From the NCBI RefSeq assembly GCF_037024155.1, contig NZ_JAYKTS010000004.1, forward strand, positions 62,001-126,000: DNA of 64,000 bases. Direction: 5' to 3'. The notes under the pieces are model-generated. The model had not been told where the DNA came from and searched no databases. It saw nothing but the letters and a program-made list of their open reading frames with translations. The position numbers were made by a program, and so were the translations under genes. The stretch comes from Bacillus sp. 2205SS5-2. GTDB taxonomy: Bacteria > Bacillota > Bacilli > Bacillales > Bacillaceae_K. Positions 1 to 8,984 of the stretch are shown here, piece by piece (positions within the stretch are counted from its first letter, which is position 1; the number at the start of each line of letters is the position of its first letter).

Positions 1-25
1 ACCGAATTTGGTTTATATTTAACAT
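1..25 (-). CDS. nth: Endonuclease III, N-terminal fragment (cut by window edge)
   Basis: Only the first eight codons are inside the window. They read MLNINQIR, close to the start of Bacillus Nth as I remember it, and follow an AAGGTGGAG ribosome binding site. Nth is the base-excision repair glycosylase/AP lyase for oxidised pyrimidines. It directly follows dnaD, as in B. subtilis, with 18 bp between the dnaD stop and the nth start, so the two are probably cotranscribed. The call rests on synteny plus eight residues. Confidence 0.75.
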
Positions 26-43
26 AGCTTCTCCACCTTATTA

Positions 44-745
44 CTATTGCTCCAGCCAATTATAAAACGGAACGGATTTATTTCTTGGTATTTCTTTTTT
101 CTCTCGTTGTGGTTGTTTTTGTCGAAAGCGTTCGCTATGTGCTCTTGCTTGTTCGATTGTGTTCACACCACTTTTCTTCCACTCGAACAAAATGCGATCA
201 ATATACCTAAAATTGACTTTTCCTGAAATCACCGCTTCTTTAAGCGCTGCTTTAATAATGGTTGTATTTTGATGATCTTGATCTATCCACATGGAAAGTG
301 TTTCTACTTCAATTGGAGATAAGGGTCGTCCAAATTCTTGTTCAAAAGCTTTGTATAAATCACCTTCATCCATCAAGTTTTGTTGAAGATTACTTGATTT
401 TTCTTCTAGTTCTAAAGTAGATATCATTTTTTCCCAGAGCGATTGAAGTGAATATTGCTCATATCGAATCCCTTCAGGAGAAGTCCCCTCTTCGATTGTT
501 AGAAGACCTTTTTGTAAGAGTTGACGAAGAATCGAACTACTGTGTTCCGACGATATAGTCATCGTACTCGCCAGCTGTTCAGGGGTGGGAAATCTTATCC
601 CTTTTTGTTGATAAGATAATATCTGTATCAGCAGAACAAGCTCTGTTTCTGCGATGTTCATTTTTGAATAATGGGAGAGTAACATGTTGGGGAGCTGAAT
701 GCTTCCTTTTTCTAACCATGTCAACAAAAGTTGTTTATAATCCAT
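44..745 (-). CDS. dnaD: DNA replication initiation protein DnaD
   Basis: DnaD helps load the replicative helicase with DnaA, DnaB and DnaI at oriC and at PriA-dependent restart sites. The 233-residue protein matches the usual length. The N-terminal winged-helix domain (about residues 1-100) is followed by the DDBH2 domain (about 125-195), where the YxxxIxxxW DNA-binding signature is visible as YIDRILFEW. The C-terminus PFYNWLEQ is typical of Bacillus DnaD. The start is set at ATG 745, six bases after GAGGTG; a GTG three codons upstream overlaps that site. The gene lies between the asnS terminator and nth. Confidence 0.96.
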   Translation of the reverse strand: MDYKQLLLTWLEKGSIQLPNMLLSHYSKMNIAETELVLLIQILSYQQKGIRFPTPEQLASTMTISSEHSSSILRQLLQKGLLTIEEGTSPEGIRYEQYSLQSLWEKMISTLELEEKSSNLQQNLMDEGDLYKAFEQEFGRPLSPIEVETLSMWIDQDHQNTTIIKAALKEAVISGKVNFRYIDRILFEWKKSGVNTIEQARAHSERFRQKQPQREKKEIPRNKSVPFYNWLEQ

Positions 746-763
746 TTCAGACACCTCAATTTT

Positions 764-772
764 AGTATATCA
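764..772 (-). promoter_or_regulatory. dnaD promoter, extended -10
   Basis: On the minus strand TGA-TATACT forms an extended -10 about 20 bp before the dnaD start. No good -35 is seen at the right spacing. This fits the terminator that separates dnaD from asnS. Confidence 0.45.
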
Positions 773-919
773 CGGGAAGATAAAATTGGCTTCGTGAAGG
801 TGGGAAGTGTTGAAATTGTTCAATCAAAAGCCTATTTTCACGAAGAATAATGTTATTTCATCTCAGTAATTTCCCCTTACTTAATCATTAAATCTTACAA
901 ATTATCGGATATTTCGTGA

Positions 920-965
920 ATTTTAAAACACGAGAGGCCACGTACTTTATCATTGTACGTGGCCT
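920..965 (-). terminator. asnS intrinsic terminator
   Basis: The arms GGCCACGTAC and GTACGTGGCC pair perfectly and are followed on the minus strand by a T-rich stretch. The hairpin sits 36 bp after the asnS stop codon. Confidence 0.85.
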
Positions 966-1000
966 TAAGACGATTCATGTATAGCAATACATGGGAATCT

Positions 1001-2293
1001 TTATGGATAAAGACGATTTAAAAGACGGGGGAACGGGATTGATTCACGAATATGTTCCACTCCACTAATCCACGCTACTGTTCGTTCTAGACCTAGTCCA
1101 AAGCCTGAGTGTGGAACTGATCCATATTGACGTGTCTCTAAGTACCATTTATACGCCTCAGCGTCTAAATCATGTTCTTCTACACGTTTTTGCAGTAATT
1201 CAGTGTCATGAATACGTTCTGACCCACCAATGATTTCTCCATATCCTTCAGGAGCTATTAAATCTGCACAGAGAACGACATCCTCATTATTCGGATCAGG
1301 TTGCATATAAAATGGTTTTAAGCTGGTTGGATAATGCGTGATAAACACAGGCATATCAAAGCTTTCTGCAATCGCCGTCTCATGAGGAGAACCAAAGTCA
1401 TCTCCCCATTGAATATCATCAAATCCATTTTCATGTAGAAATTTAAGCGCATCATCATAGGTTATGCGCGGAAATGGCACTTTAATTTTTTCTAACTTAG
1501 ATGTATCTCTTCCTAAACGATCTAATTCTAACGTAGAATTTTCAAGGACCGACTGAACAACATACGATACATATTCTTCTTGAACTTTTAAGTTATCTTC
1601 AAATTGATAGAATGCCATTTCCGGTTCGATCATCCAAAACTCAATTAGATGACGACGAGTTTTGGATTTTTCTGCACGAAACGTCGGCCCGAATGAGAAC
1701 ACTTTACCAAGGGCCATCGCTGCCGCTTCCATATAAAGCTGTCCACTTTGCGACAAAAACGCATCTTCATCAAAATATTTGGTATGAAATAACTCTGTCG
1801 TACCTTCTGGTGCACTTCCTGTTAAAATAGGAGGATCGACTTTAACAAATCCTTCTTTATTAAAGAATTCATATGTTGCTCGAATGATTTCATTACGAAT
1901 TTTCATTACGGCGTGTTGACGTTTAGAACGTAACCAAAGATGGCGGTGATCCATCAAAAATTCGGTTCCATGCTCCTTCGGCGTAATAGGATAGTCGACT
2001 GCTTCATGAATAACATCTACACTGTTCACTTGCAATTCATATCCAAATGGAGAGCGAGTATCCTCCTGCACAACCCCCGTAACAAAAAGTGACGTTTCTT
2101 GTGTTAGCGATTTGGCTTGTTTAAAAACCTCTTCTCCAACTTCACTTTTCACAACAACTCCTTGAATAAATCCAGTACCATCACGAAGTTGTAGAAAAGC
2201 TATTTTTCCACTAGAACGCTTGTTAGCAAGCCAAGCGCCTAATGTGACTTCTTCTCCAACATATTTACTAACTTCACTTATTGTAGTTTTCAC
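1001..2293 (-). CDS. asnS: Asparaginyl-tRNA synthetase
   Basis: This class IIb aminoacyl-tRNA synthetase charges tRNA-Asn. An N-terminal OB-fold anticodon-binding domain (about residues 1-110) precedes the class II catalytic core. Motif 2 appears as [11 protein letters not shown] and motif 3 as [12 protein letters not shown]. The best start is GTG 2293 (430 aa), with GGAGGG seven bases upstream; a TTG five codons earlier overlaps that site. B. subtilis has aspB between asnS and ypmB, but no aspB is present here. The gene has its own promoter and terminator. Confidence 0.97.
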   Translation of the reverse strand: MKTTISEVSKYVGEEVTLGAWLANKRSSGKIAFLQLRDGTGFIQGVVVKSEVGEEVFKQAKSLTQETSLFVTGVVQEDTRSPFGYELQVNSVDVIHEAVDYPITPKEHGTEFLMDHRHLWLRSKRQHAVMKIRNEIIRATYEFFNKEGFVKVDPPILTGSAPEGTTELFHTKYFDEDAFLSQSGQLYMEAAAMALGKVFSFGPTFRAEKSKTRRHLIEFWMIEPEMAFYQFEDNLKVQEEYVSYVVQSVLENSTLELDRLGRDTSKLEKIKVPFPRITYDDALKFLHENGFDDIQWGDDFGSPHETAIAESFDMPVFITHYPTSLKPFYMQPDPNNEDVVLCADLIAPEGYGEIIGGSERIHDTELLQKRVEEHDLDAEAYKWYLETRQYGSVPHSGFGLGLERTVAWISGVEHIRESIPFPRLLNRLYP

Positions 2294-2359
2294 GTTATTT
2301 CCCTCCAAAACAAATAAACACTCATATGTAATTATCGTTATTATACATGCAATTTGCTA

Positions 2360-2388
2360 ATTATACAATTTGACATGCACGGTATCAA
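2360..2388 (-). promoter_or_regulatory. asnS sigma-A promoter
   Basis: TTGATA, a 17-bp spacer and TATAAT lie on the minus strand about 65 bp before the asnS start. A second TATAAT preceded 17 bp upstream by TTGTAT lies slightly nearer the gene. The leader is too short for a T-box and I see no T-box sequence. Confidence 0.75.
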
Positions 2389-2508
2389 TAGATTTCATTG
2401 ATTTTTCTAATCTATTCAGCAAATAGATTGAAGAAACTTGTTTTAAAACCGCTTTCCTCTTCAGAACCCGCATTGATTGATACTATACATGCTGGCAATG
2501 AGATTTCT

Positions 2509-2985
2509 TTACAAGTTTTCTATTGATCTCCACCATTCTCCCGTTTCAAACAAAATATAATAATAATTTAAATCTTCTTCTTGATCTAGATACGCAATTT
2601 CCCAGACTGGACCCACATTTTCTAATCCTAGTTGAGTCGAGACAAGTTTGCTTATTGTCTTTTCATTCTTCAATTTCGTTAGTGCTTCATTTTCAGACAT
2701 TCCATTGGCCCATTTTTGTACGGTTATTTCTTTCTTTTTATTTTCAGGTACAAAAGCAATTAATTTTTCATTTTTTGCATTGAGGCCTACAACTGATACT
2801 AATGATTCTTTTCCATTGTAATAATATGTTTCAAGTACTTCTTGAATCTCAGTGTTTTCTATTGACTGATTGATGGCATAATCCTTTGCGGATTCAAAAG
2901 GCTCACGCGCATTCAAATAAATATTAACTCCTAATCCTAAGAGGCAGAAAAAGAGGATAATTGAGATTATGATTCCCTTATTCAT
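2509..2985 (-). CDS. tseB: TseB (YpmB), membrane-anchored cell-wall elongation regulator
   Basis: The 158-residue protein has one N-terminal membrane segment (about residues 4-24) and an extracytoplasmic domain of the DUF5590/YpmB family, which contains two PepSY-like repeats. The WEIAYLD motif near the C-terminus matches Bacillus YpmB. In B. subtilis this protein (TseB) acts with class A/B penicillin-binding proteins in lateral wall synthesis; that role is taken from the family. It lies 12 bp after ypmA and is probably in the same operon. Sequence similarity to B. subtilis is modest, so the name depends partly on synteny. Confidence 0.8.
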   Translation of the reverse strand: MNKGIIISIILFFCLLGLGVNIYLNAREPFESAKDYAINQSIENTEIQEVLETYYYNGKESLVSVVGLNAKNEKLIAFVPENKKKEITVQKWANGMSENEALTKLKNEKTISKLVSTQLGLENVGPVWEIAYLDQEEDLNYYYILFETGEWWRSIENL

Positions 2986-2997
2986 AAAACCACCACT

Positions 2998-3168
2998 TTA
3001 TGTACGATAGATCGTAAAAACAGCTTGTTCTTGATCTTCTCCGTCTAAGGCTAACCCAAACATTAAATCCTTCTCTTTCAATGTGCGATTCAAAACATCC
3101 ACTATTTTATATAAATCAGGGGTGTTTTGAATGCGTAATGTTGAAATGACTTCGATTTTGCTTTCCAT
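2998..3168 (-). CDS. ypmA: YpmA family small protein (DUF4264)
   Basis: A 56-residue soluble protein starting MESKIEVIST, as expected for YpmA. ATG 3168 is preceded by GGAGGAAAAGGA, so the seven-codon extension upstream is not used. The function is unknown. It is the first gene of the ypmA-tseB pair, as in B. subtilis. A small alpha/beta fold with ACT-like spacing is possible, but I cannot show it. Confidence 0.8.
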   Translation of the reverse strand: MESKIEVISTLRIQNTPDLYKIVDVLNRTLKEKDLMFGLALDGEDQEQAVFTIYRT

Positions 3169-3329
3169 TCCTTTTCCTCCTACTAGCAATTATTGTTACT
3201 CATACTGATGATTATTTTGGCAAAAATAATCATAGACAAACCCTCAAACACATTATATCAGCTTCAACAGTGGTTTCTACAACAAAATAACAGAAAATTA
3301 ATCTATTCTAATTCACACACCACATAACT

Positions 3330-3364
3330 AAGCAAGTCCATAGTAGGACTTGCTTCTTTTTTAT
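3330..3364 (+). terminator. Hairpin with a T-tract on the plus strand
   Basis: AAGCAAGTCC and GGACTTGCTT are separated by six bases and followed on the plus strand by CTTTTTTAT. The neighbouring genes are on the minus strand, for which no T-tract follows the stem. It may still end the 3373-4182 transcript, or be a relic of an antisense unit. Confidence 0.5.
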
Positions 3365-3372
3365 TCCTCATA

Positions 3373-4182
3373 CTACTTGTCGATAAATGAATTTTTGGGA
3401 AAAGTTAAAACTTCATAATTATTTTTATTAAATTTAATCGAAATTAATCCATTTTGTTTAGTAAAATAAACATCCACCCAGGTTTCATAAAATGCTTCTA
3501 ATAAATCTTCATTTTTTTTGATTACAGTGCCGTTATTGCCAATAACCGCTGTTTGTGCATCTAAATGATGAATAAATTTATCAGATACAAAATACGACTT
3601 CGACCATAGAGGGAGTTTCAAAATATTTACTTTCTGTAACTCTTGGTTTAGGTGAATCCCTTCAATATTCTCATTCAAGTTTTCCATCCAAAATAGCTCA
3701 TGATTATGGAACTTGATGAGGAAATTAACACCCTCTCCTTCATAGTTCACTTCAATCTCTACACCTTCATCTATCGACCACTTTTCTCCTTTAGAAATTG
3801 TCGTTTGCTTTAGAAAGAGACTTTTGGCATTAATCGTTAGCGGAGCGAGCAAAACCAATTCTTCCATTCCGTACTTTTTTTGCAAATTTTGTATAGTCGT
3901 TGAATTCACCATAGATGTTAATAAAATCCCATCTAGTTTTTCAATGTGAAATTGACGCAGAAACTGAAAGATTTCCTCTTCATCTTCTTTTACACCCGCA
4001 TTGATTAGAAAGTTCCGATTATTAGGTAAATGGAGAATGGCACATTCACCAGAATCCAGTGGCAAGTAGGAAAACACCACTTCATTTTCCTCTACTTTAA
4101 AATCAATCATCGTTTTTTCTGCAGCGTTTGCAGGTAGTGTTGAGACCCATAATAAACAAATCAACCATAGTAAGCATCTCAT
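3373..4182 (-). CDS. Exported ComEC-C-like metallo-beta-lactamase-fold protein lacking metal ligands
   Basis: The 269-residue protein begins with a signal peptide (MRCLLWLICLLWVSTLPANAA, cleavage near residue 20). The mature part resembles the C-terminal metallo-beta-lactamase domain of ComEC: a strand pattern around DSGECAILHLPNN and INAGV corresponds to the usual D-A-x-L-x-x-P-x-G and IDGG segments. At the place where the HxHxDH zinc motif should be, the protein reads LLTSMVNSTT, so the metal ligands are missing. It is probably a non-catalytic extracytoplasmic protein. ATG 4182 follows AAGGACTGAGAA. It stands between ypmA and dinG, where B. subtilis has no gene that I recall. Confidence 0.5.
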   Translation of the reverse strand: MRCLLWLICLLWVSTLPANAAEKTMIDFKVEENEVVFSYLPLDSGECAILHLPNNRNFLINAGVKEDEEEIFQFLRQFHIEKLDGILLTSMVNSTTIQNLQKKYGMEELVLLAPLTINAKSLFLKQTTISKGEKWSIDEGVEIEVNYEGEGVNFLIKFHNHELFWMENLNENIEGIHLNQELQKVNILKLPLWSKSYFVSDKFIHHLDAQTAVIGNNGTVIKKNEDLLEAFYETWVDVYFTKQNGLISIKFNKNNYEVLTFPKNSFIDK

Positions 4183-4264
4183 TTTCTCAGTCCTTCAAGC
4201 TGTTGTCTTTTATAGCGTGTGTTAATGAGAGGAATTTATGAGAGCAACTCTTTCAAAAAAATAG

Positions 4265-7051
4265 TTATAACCACGAATTTATTGTATCGAGAATTCCGTC
4301 TAGAGGTACTTCACTTACTGGAATATCTGGAATCGATTCTAAAAATTCCGTTCCATAACGGGCCGTCAAAATTCTCCGATCAAATATTAGAATGAGACCC
4401 TTATCTGAACTTCTTCGTAGTAGTCGTCCAACTCCTTGTTTAAAACGGATAACCGCTTCTGGTAATGAATAATGAGAAAACGAATTTATCCCTGATTGCT
4501 GGAGTTTTTTACTTTTCGCTTTCGTAACCGGTTCACTGGGAGATGCAAACGGAAGGCGAACCATGACTAAGCAGGATAAATCATCCCCTGGAATGTCTAC
4601 ACCTTCCCAAAAGCTATTTGTTCCAAATAATATCGCTTTTTCAAACCGCTGAAAATTTTTGGTTAGCCGTTGACGACTTCCACCTGTAATTCCTTGTGCC
4701 ATCAAAATGTAATCGTCAAGTAAGCCGCTTTCTTTCATCAAGTCATAAGTTAACTTCAGCATTTCATAGGAAGTAAATAAAATCAACATTCTCCCTTTTG
4801 TAGCCTCTGCAATAGGGATTAAATGACCCGCAATCGATTCTGAATACTCTTCAATTGAGACGGATTGAATATCGGGAATATCTGTTGGAATTAGCAATTT
4901 AGACTTCTCTTTAAAGGCAAAAGGAGAAGGAAATCGAAACGTTCCAACATTTTCAGTTAACCCTAAAGCTTGTTGAAAATAGGCAAAGGAATGTTTGACA
5001 GTTAACGTTGCAGATGTGAAAACAATGCTTTTCTTTTTGGAATATAAAGACTGAACTAACACAGGTCCTACTGATATCGGTTGCAACGTCAATTCAAGGC
5101 TATTCGGGATCGAACGAACATCACCTTCTAGCCAGACCACATCTTCATTGTCAGGTTTCAATAACATACTTTCTACATTCATTCCAAATTCATTCCATTG
5201 TGTGAGAAAGGCATAACATTCTTGAATAAACACTTTATCACGATGAGGAAGCCATTTATACGCTTCTACAATTTGTTCGACTATCATGCGTAAGTTCTTT
5301 TCAACATCCCCTACACTGCTATATACACGCTCTGCGGCGTAGATAAGCGGTTTTCTCATCGTTTGCTCCAGCGAGACGGTTACTTTTTGATTGGTTTTTG
5401 ATCTATGAAACTGTAGTACTGTTTGACCTAGTAACTGGAATAATTCATGAATGTTTTCAAAGGACTCACCGATTAGTGAATCTAATTCAAATGGATTATA
5501 CGGCACAGCCAATGCGTGACGGTGGATGAGTTCATCGAGTTTATAAAACAACTGTTTTTGTTCAAGGGTCCCTAGTTGTCCCATTAAAAAGCGCACTGAT
5601 ATAAAATCGACTGAGCTTCCTAAGTATCTTCTCGCCACACTTTCAACATGATGAGCTTCATCAAGAACTAAATATTGATATTTCGGTAAAATTGTCCCCA
5701 TAGTTTTCACATCTGTTAATAACATACTATGATTTGTAATAATAAGATGAGCGACTGCAGCTTTTTGTTTTGCATGAGCATAAAAGTCCCTATCTAGCCA
5801 CGGGTTCTCCGTTTTTGAAAGAGACCAATTGTCATGCTTTAATCGATTCCAAAAAATTCGTCCACCACTAGATAAGTTTAATTCATCAACATCCCCATGT
5901 TCAGTCTTTAATAACCAAACGAGTAATTGCATCTTCGTTATGACTGTATCATACTGACTGTCTTCTTCAGCTAGTAGTTGTTCGAATTTATAGATATTCA
6001 AATAATGACTTTGTCCTTTCAATAATGCGATGTTCAATGAAAATGGCAGAAGGCGTTCTAGGTTTGGTAACTCTTTGTGCAACAGTTGTGTTTGCAATTG
6101 AATCGTATGAGTACTGATTACTACCGGTTCTTCTGTTTCATAAGCGCGATACGCTGCAGGAAGTAAGTAGCCTATTGACTTTCCAATTCCAGTTCCAGCT
6201 TCAATCATACAGTGACGATCATGAGTAAAACTGTTATACACTTCATTCATCATCTCTACTTGACCTTCTCGTGATTCAAACCCTGGTAGTTTTCTTAAAA
6301 TTTCTCTTTTTTCGTTTTCCGTACGTGGATATGTACTTGCTTGTTTTGGATGTACATCAATGATTTTTTTCCTTTTACGCAAAGCCAGCCCTCGGAATAT
6401 TTCTAATTGTTGTGGAAGTTCTTCGACTTTCTTCTCTTTCGCTCGAATGGTTGCTTGCATAATCATACCAATATCACTTTTTAAATAGCTGGCTAGCTCC
6501 TCTAAAATACGGAGAGTTACTAGTGGAAAATCATTTATTTGCTTAATAAACAATAACAATAATTCCGCAGTTACGATAGCATCACTATCGGCACGATGCG
6601 GTTGGTCATGTTGATAGGCAAAGCGTTCTGAAAGCTCCGTTAATTTAAAACTATCCGAAGTCGGTAAAATAATTTTAGCTAATTCAACCGTATCTATTGT
6701 AGGCCCTGAAAAAAGTGGATATCCCGCTTGCTCCAATTCTGCCAGAAGAAATGTTAGGTCAAATTGAACATTGTGAGCAACAAAGACCGAATCCGCTAAG
6801 ATTTCTCTAATTTTTGGAGCAATATCTGCAAAAACGGGTGCATCCTGAACCATTTCCTCGTTGATTCCTGTTAATTCTTCAATAAATAAAGGGATTGAGG
6901 TATGGGGATTTAGAAAGGTTGTATATTGATCGATAATTTTTCCATCTTCCACAATCACTGCTGAAAGTTGAATAATTTTATCCCCTTTTTTTGGTGAATT
7001 TCCAGTTGTTTCTAAATCCACGACCACCATTCGCTTTAACTTCATTTCCAT
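4265..7051 (-). CDS. dinG: DinG-family exonuclease-helicase
   Basis: About 928 residues, the length typical of Firmicute DinG. The first 170 residues are a DEDDh 3'-5' exonuclease domain, with VVDLETTG at its start and HRADSDA at its end. An XPD/DinG superfamily 2 helicase follows, with Walker A GTGIGKS and the DEAH box as DEAHH. The four iron-sulfur cysteines of the E. coli enzyme are not seen. In S. aureus the homologue is mainly a nuclease, so helicase activity should not be assumed. ATG 7051 was chosen; GTG 7054 and ATG 7042 are alternatives because the ribosome binding site AAAGGTAG is weak. Confidence 0.93.
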   Translation of the reverse strand: MEMKLKRMVVVDLETTGNSPKKGDKIIQLSAVIVEDGKIIDQYTTFLNPHTSIPLFIEELTGINEEMVQDAPVFADIAPKIREILADSVFVAHNVQFDLTFLLAELEQAGYPLFSGPTIDTVELAKIILPTSDSFKLTELSERFAYQHDQPHRADSDAIVTAELLLLFIKQINDFPLVTLRILEELASYLKSDIGMIMQATIRAKEKKVEELPQQLEIFRGLALRKRKKIIDVHPKQASTYPRTENEKREILRKLPGFESREGQVEMMNEVYNSFTHDRHCMIEAGTGIGKSIGYLLPAAYRAYETEEPVVISTHTIQLQTQLLHKELPNLERLLPFSLNIALLKGQSHYLNIYKFEQLLAEEDSQYDTVITKMQLLVWLLKTEHGDVDELNLSSGGRIFWNRLKHDNWSLSKTENPWLDRDFYAHAKQKAAVAHLIITNHSMLLTDVKTMGTILPKYQYLVLDEAHHVESVARRYLGSSVDFISVRFLMGQLGTLEQKQLFYKLDELIHRHALAVPYNPFELDSLIGESFENIHELFQLLGQTVLQFHRSKTNQKVTVSLEQTMRKPLIYAAERVYSSVGDVEKNLRMIVEQIVEAYKWLPHRDKVFIQECYAFLTQWNEFGMNVESMLLKPDNEDVVWLEGDVRSIPNSLELTLQPISVGPVLVQSLYSKKKSIVFTSATLTVKHSFAYFQQALGLTENVGTFRFPSPFAFKEKSKLLIPTDIPDIQSVSIEEYSESIAGHLIPIAEATKGRMLILFTSYEMLKLTYDLMKESGLLDDYILMAQGITGGSRQRLTKNFQRFEKAILFGTNSFWEGVDIPGDDLSCLVMVRLPFASPSEPVTKAKSKKLQQSGINSFSHYSLPEAVIRFKQGVGRLLRRSSDKGLILIFDRRILTARYGTEFLESIPDIPVSEVPLDGILDTINSWL

Positions 7052-7192
7052 CACTACCTTTAGTTTCTATCTCTATTAGTTTGCCTTAGTTTTCTATATT
7101 CAAACTCCTCTATCCCTTGTTAGTTTACCACATAATCGTAGCGAATGACTTCTTCAAAACAATGCCTAAAACACTGAAAAATCCGGATAAAT

Positions 7193-7352
7193 AAGGATAT
7201 ATTTACAAAATTTGTGGCTTTTCGAATCAATTAATCATCTATGATAAAGCTTTGTTTTGCGTATCCTTTCGTCTATTTTGATAAAAACAACGTGATATGA
7301 AGGATTTAATCAAAATTAAAATGAAATTGCCACAATATATACGAAAAGAACC
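7193..7352 (+). repeat. Interspersed terminal-inverted-repeat element, copy 1
   Basis: This 160-bp copy has a degraded left end (AAGGATATATTTACAAAATTT), a well kept internal TGTGGCTTTTCGAATCA, and a right end CCACAATATATACGAAAAGAACC. The right end is the inverted complement of the left end of better copies. A terminator hairpin starts 9 bp beyond it. Confidence 0.75.
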
Positions 7353-7384
7353 ATAAATAAAGGACCAACTCCTTGAGTTAGTCC
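7352..7384 (-). terminator. Terminator between repeat copies, probably for panBCD
   Basis: GGACTAACTC and GAGTTGGTCC pair around an AAG loop and are followed on the minus strand by TTTATTTATGG. It lies about 350 bp beyond the panD stop, separated from it by two repeat copies. It may be the original operon terminator, displaced by insertion. Confidence 0.65.
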
Positions 7385-7398
7385 TCATTATTTTATAC

Positions 7399-7579
7399 AA
7401 GCCTGTTTTCACAAAGCTGTTTTCGCAAAGGTTGTGGCTTTTCGAATTAGCTCTCAATACGTGATGAAGATTGACTTCGGGCATCTTTTCGCATCATTTT
7501 TAACACGGAATGAGGAATAAAAAGAGTGTTTCCATCCTTTTTTGTATGCTACAGCAACAAAGTATGCGAAAAGAGCCTT
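7399..7579 (+). repeat. Interspersed terminal-inverted-repeat element, copy 2
   Basis: The left end is duplicated (CCTGTTTTCACAAAG then CTGTTTTCGCAAAGG), followed by TTGTGGCTTTTCGAATTAG. The right end reads GTATGCGAAAAGAGCCTTT. It begins 14 bp after the terminator hairpin and runs straight into copy 3. Confidence 0.75.
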
Positions 7580-7734
7580 TCACAAAGAATGCGGCTTTTC
7601 GAATCAGTCTATAAACCTATATTTAGATCAATTTAAGGGCATCTTACATCTATTTTTGATGCGAATCAAAAGCAACATGGAGGATTTCATCAAAAAATAG
7701 ATGTAAGAGCAACAATGCATTCAAAAAGTGCCTT
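7574..7734 (+). repeat. Interspersed terminal-inverted-repeat element, copy 3
   Basis: The copy is fused head to tail with copy 2, sharing the AGCCTTT junction, then continues CACAAAGAATGCGGCTTTTCGAATCAG. The last bases, AAAAAGTGCCTT, overlap the panD stop codon. The internal part contains a GGGCATCTTACATC segment related to the GGGCATCATTTCGTC core of other copies. Confidence 0.7.
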
Positions 7735-8119
7735 ATACAATAACCGTGGCTTCGGGTTCAGTATAGAGCATCTCTTTAATATGATTATGCTCATTCATTA
7801 CAGCAACTTTTGGTTGGTGAGTAGCTACTTTTTCATCTGACACAAGAGCATAAGATATGACGATAATTACATCTCCTACTTGAACGAGGCGAGCAGCTGC
7901 CCCATTTAAACAAACAACACCGCTCCCTCTCTCACCGGATATAATATACGTTTCAAGACGTGCGCCATTATTGTTATTCACGATTTGCACTTTTTCATTA
8001 GCGACCATGCCCACTGCATCCAAAATGTCTTGGTCAATGGTAATACTTCCGACATAATTTAAATTTGCTTCTGTAACGGTTGCCCGATGAATTTTCCCGT
8101 TCATCATTGTTCTAAACAT
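7733..8119 (-). CDS. panD: Aspartate 1-decarboxylase
   Basis: PanD makes beta-alanine from aspartate for pantothenate. The 128-residue proenzyme matches the family length of about 127. It cleaves itself between Gly24 and Ser25, seen here as YVGS-ITI, to form the pyruvoyl cofactor. NGAAARLVQ and the catalytic-pocket residues are kept. GGGAGG lies eight bases before ATG 8119. It overlaps the end of panC by 8 bp, so panB-panC-panD form one operon. Its stop codon coincides with the end of an interspersed repeat. Confidence 0.97.
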   Translation of the reverse strand: MFRTMMNGKIHRATVTEANLNYVGSITIDQDILDAVGMVANEKVQIVNNNNGARLETYIISGERGSGVVCLNGAAARLVQVGDVIIVISYALVSDEKVATHQPKVAVMNEHNHIKEMLYTEPEATVIV

Positions 8120-8984
8120 TATGAATCCTCCCTGGTTGACTGATATCGATTATGATGTTGTCAATTAATCGTGCTTTTTGAAAATGAACGGCAAGTGCTA
8201 GAATGATCTTCCCTTGAAGTTCTTTCATACTATCTAATTGTGGGTAAGAGTATATTTCAACATAATCCACCATTCCATTTGTATGTTCTTCTAAATATAA
8301 GATTATCTCTTGCCTTATCTCTAGCGGGTTTCGTTTTCCTTGCTCTATCAACTGCTTACCAAGTAAGAGGCTTTGATAAAGATAAGCTGCTTTTTCTCTT
8401 TCAGTTTGCGAAAGGTACACGTTGCGAGAGCTTTTAGCTAGTCCATCTTCTTCCCGAATTGTAGGAACCGAAACGACGGTAAGTGGAAAATTAAAATCAT
8501 TTACTAGTCCTTCTATGACCGCAACTTGTTGGGCATCTTTTTGCCCAAAATATGCGACATCAGGTTGAACTAAATGGAACAATTTTGAAACGACAATAGC
8601 CACTCCATCAAAGTGACCCACTCGTGTTCGTCCACAAAGAACATTCACACGTTCAATAACCTTCATTTGTACAGAAGCTGGTTCCGGATACATCTCCTCC
8701 ACACTAGGAAGGAATAATACATCTACGCCATGATCTCGAGCCAATTGCTCGTCTTTTTCCATATTACGTGGGTATCGGTCAAAATCTTCATTCGGTCCAA
8801 ATTGTAAGGGATTCACAAAAATACTCATCACCACAACATCATGACTCTTTCTTGCTTCCTGCATTAAGGACAAATGCCCTTCATGCAAAAAACCCATCGT
8901 AGGAACAAATCCGATTGTCCTATTTTTTTGTTTTAAAGATGAGATTGTCTGCCTTAGTTCTTGTATGGTTGTGATTTTCATCAT
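8112..8984 (-). CDS. panC: Pantothenate synthetase
   Basis: This enzyme condenses pantoate with beta-alanine, using ATP and passing through pantoyl-adenylate. The 290 residues show the nucleotidyltransferase HIGH-type motif as MGFLHEGH (near residue 30) and the KMSKS-like loop as KSSRNVYL (near residue 190). The start ATG overlaps the panB stop (TAATG), indicating translational coupling. A second ATG follows directly, so the start is uncertain by one codon. Confidence 0.97.
   Translation of the reverse strand: MMKITTIQELRQTISSLKQKNRTIGFVPTMGFLHEGHLSLMQEARKSHDVVVMSIFVNPLQFGPNEDFDRYPRNMEKDEQLARDHGVDVLFLPSVEEMYPEPASVQMKVIERVNVLCGRTRVGHFDGVAIVVSKLFHLVQPDVAYFGQKDAQQVAVIEGLVNDFNFPLTVVSVPTIREEDGLAKSSRNVYLSQTEREKAAYLYQSLLLGKQLIEQGKRNPLEIRQEIILYLEEHTNGMVDYVEIYSYPQLDSMKELQGKIILALAVHFQKARLIDNIIIDISQPGRIHNV

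Noticed and set aside
2294-2508. T-box leader for asnS.
   Set aside because: The promoter places the transcript start within about 60 bp of the gene. There is no room for a T-box and no T-box sequence.
7239-7484. Minus-strand 81-codon frame between dinG and panD.
   Set aside because: It lies across repeat copies 1-2 and a terminator hairpin; it is a chance frame in repeat DNA.
7193-7734. CRISPR array, because of the repeated GTGGCTTTTCGAAT segments.
   Set aside because: Spacing is irregular, the repeats are ends of larger elements, and no cas genes are present.
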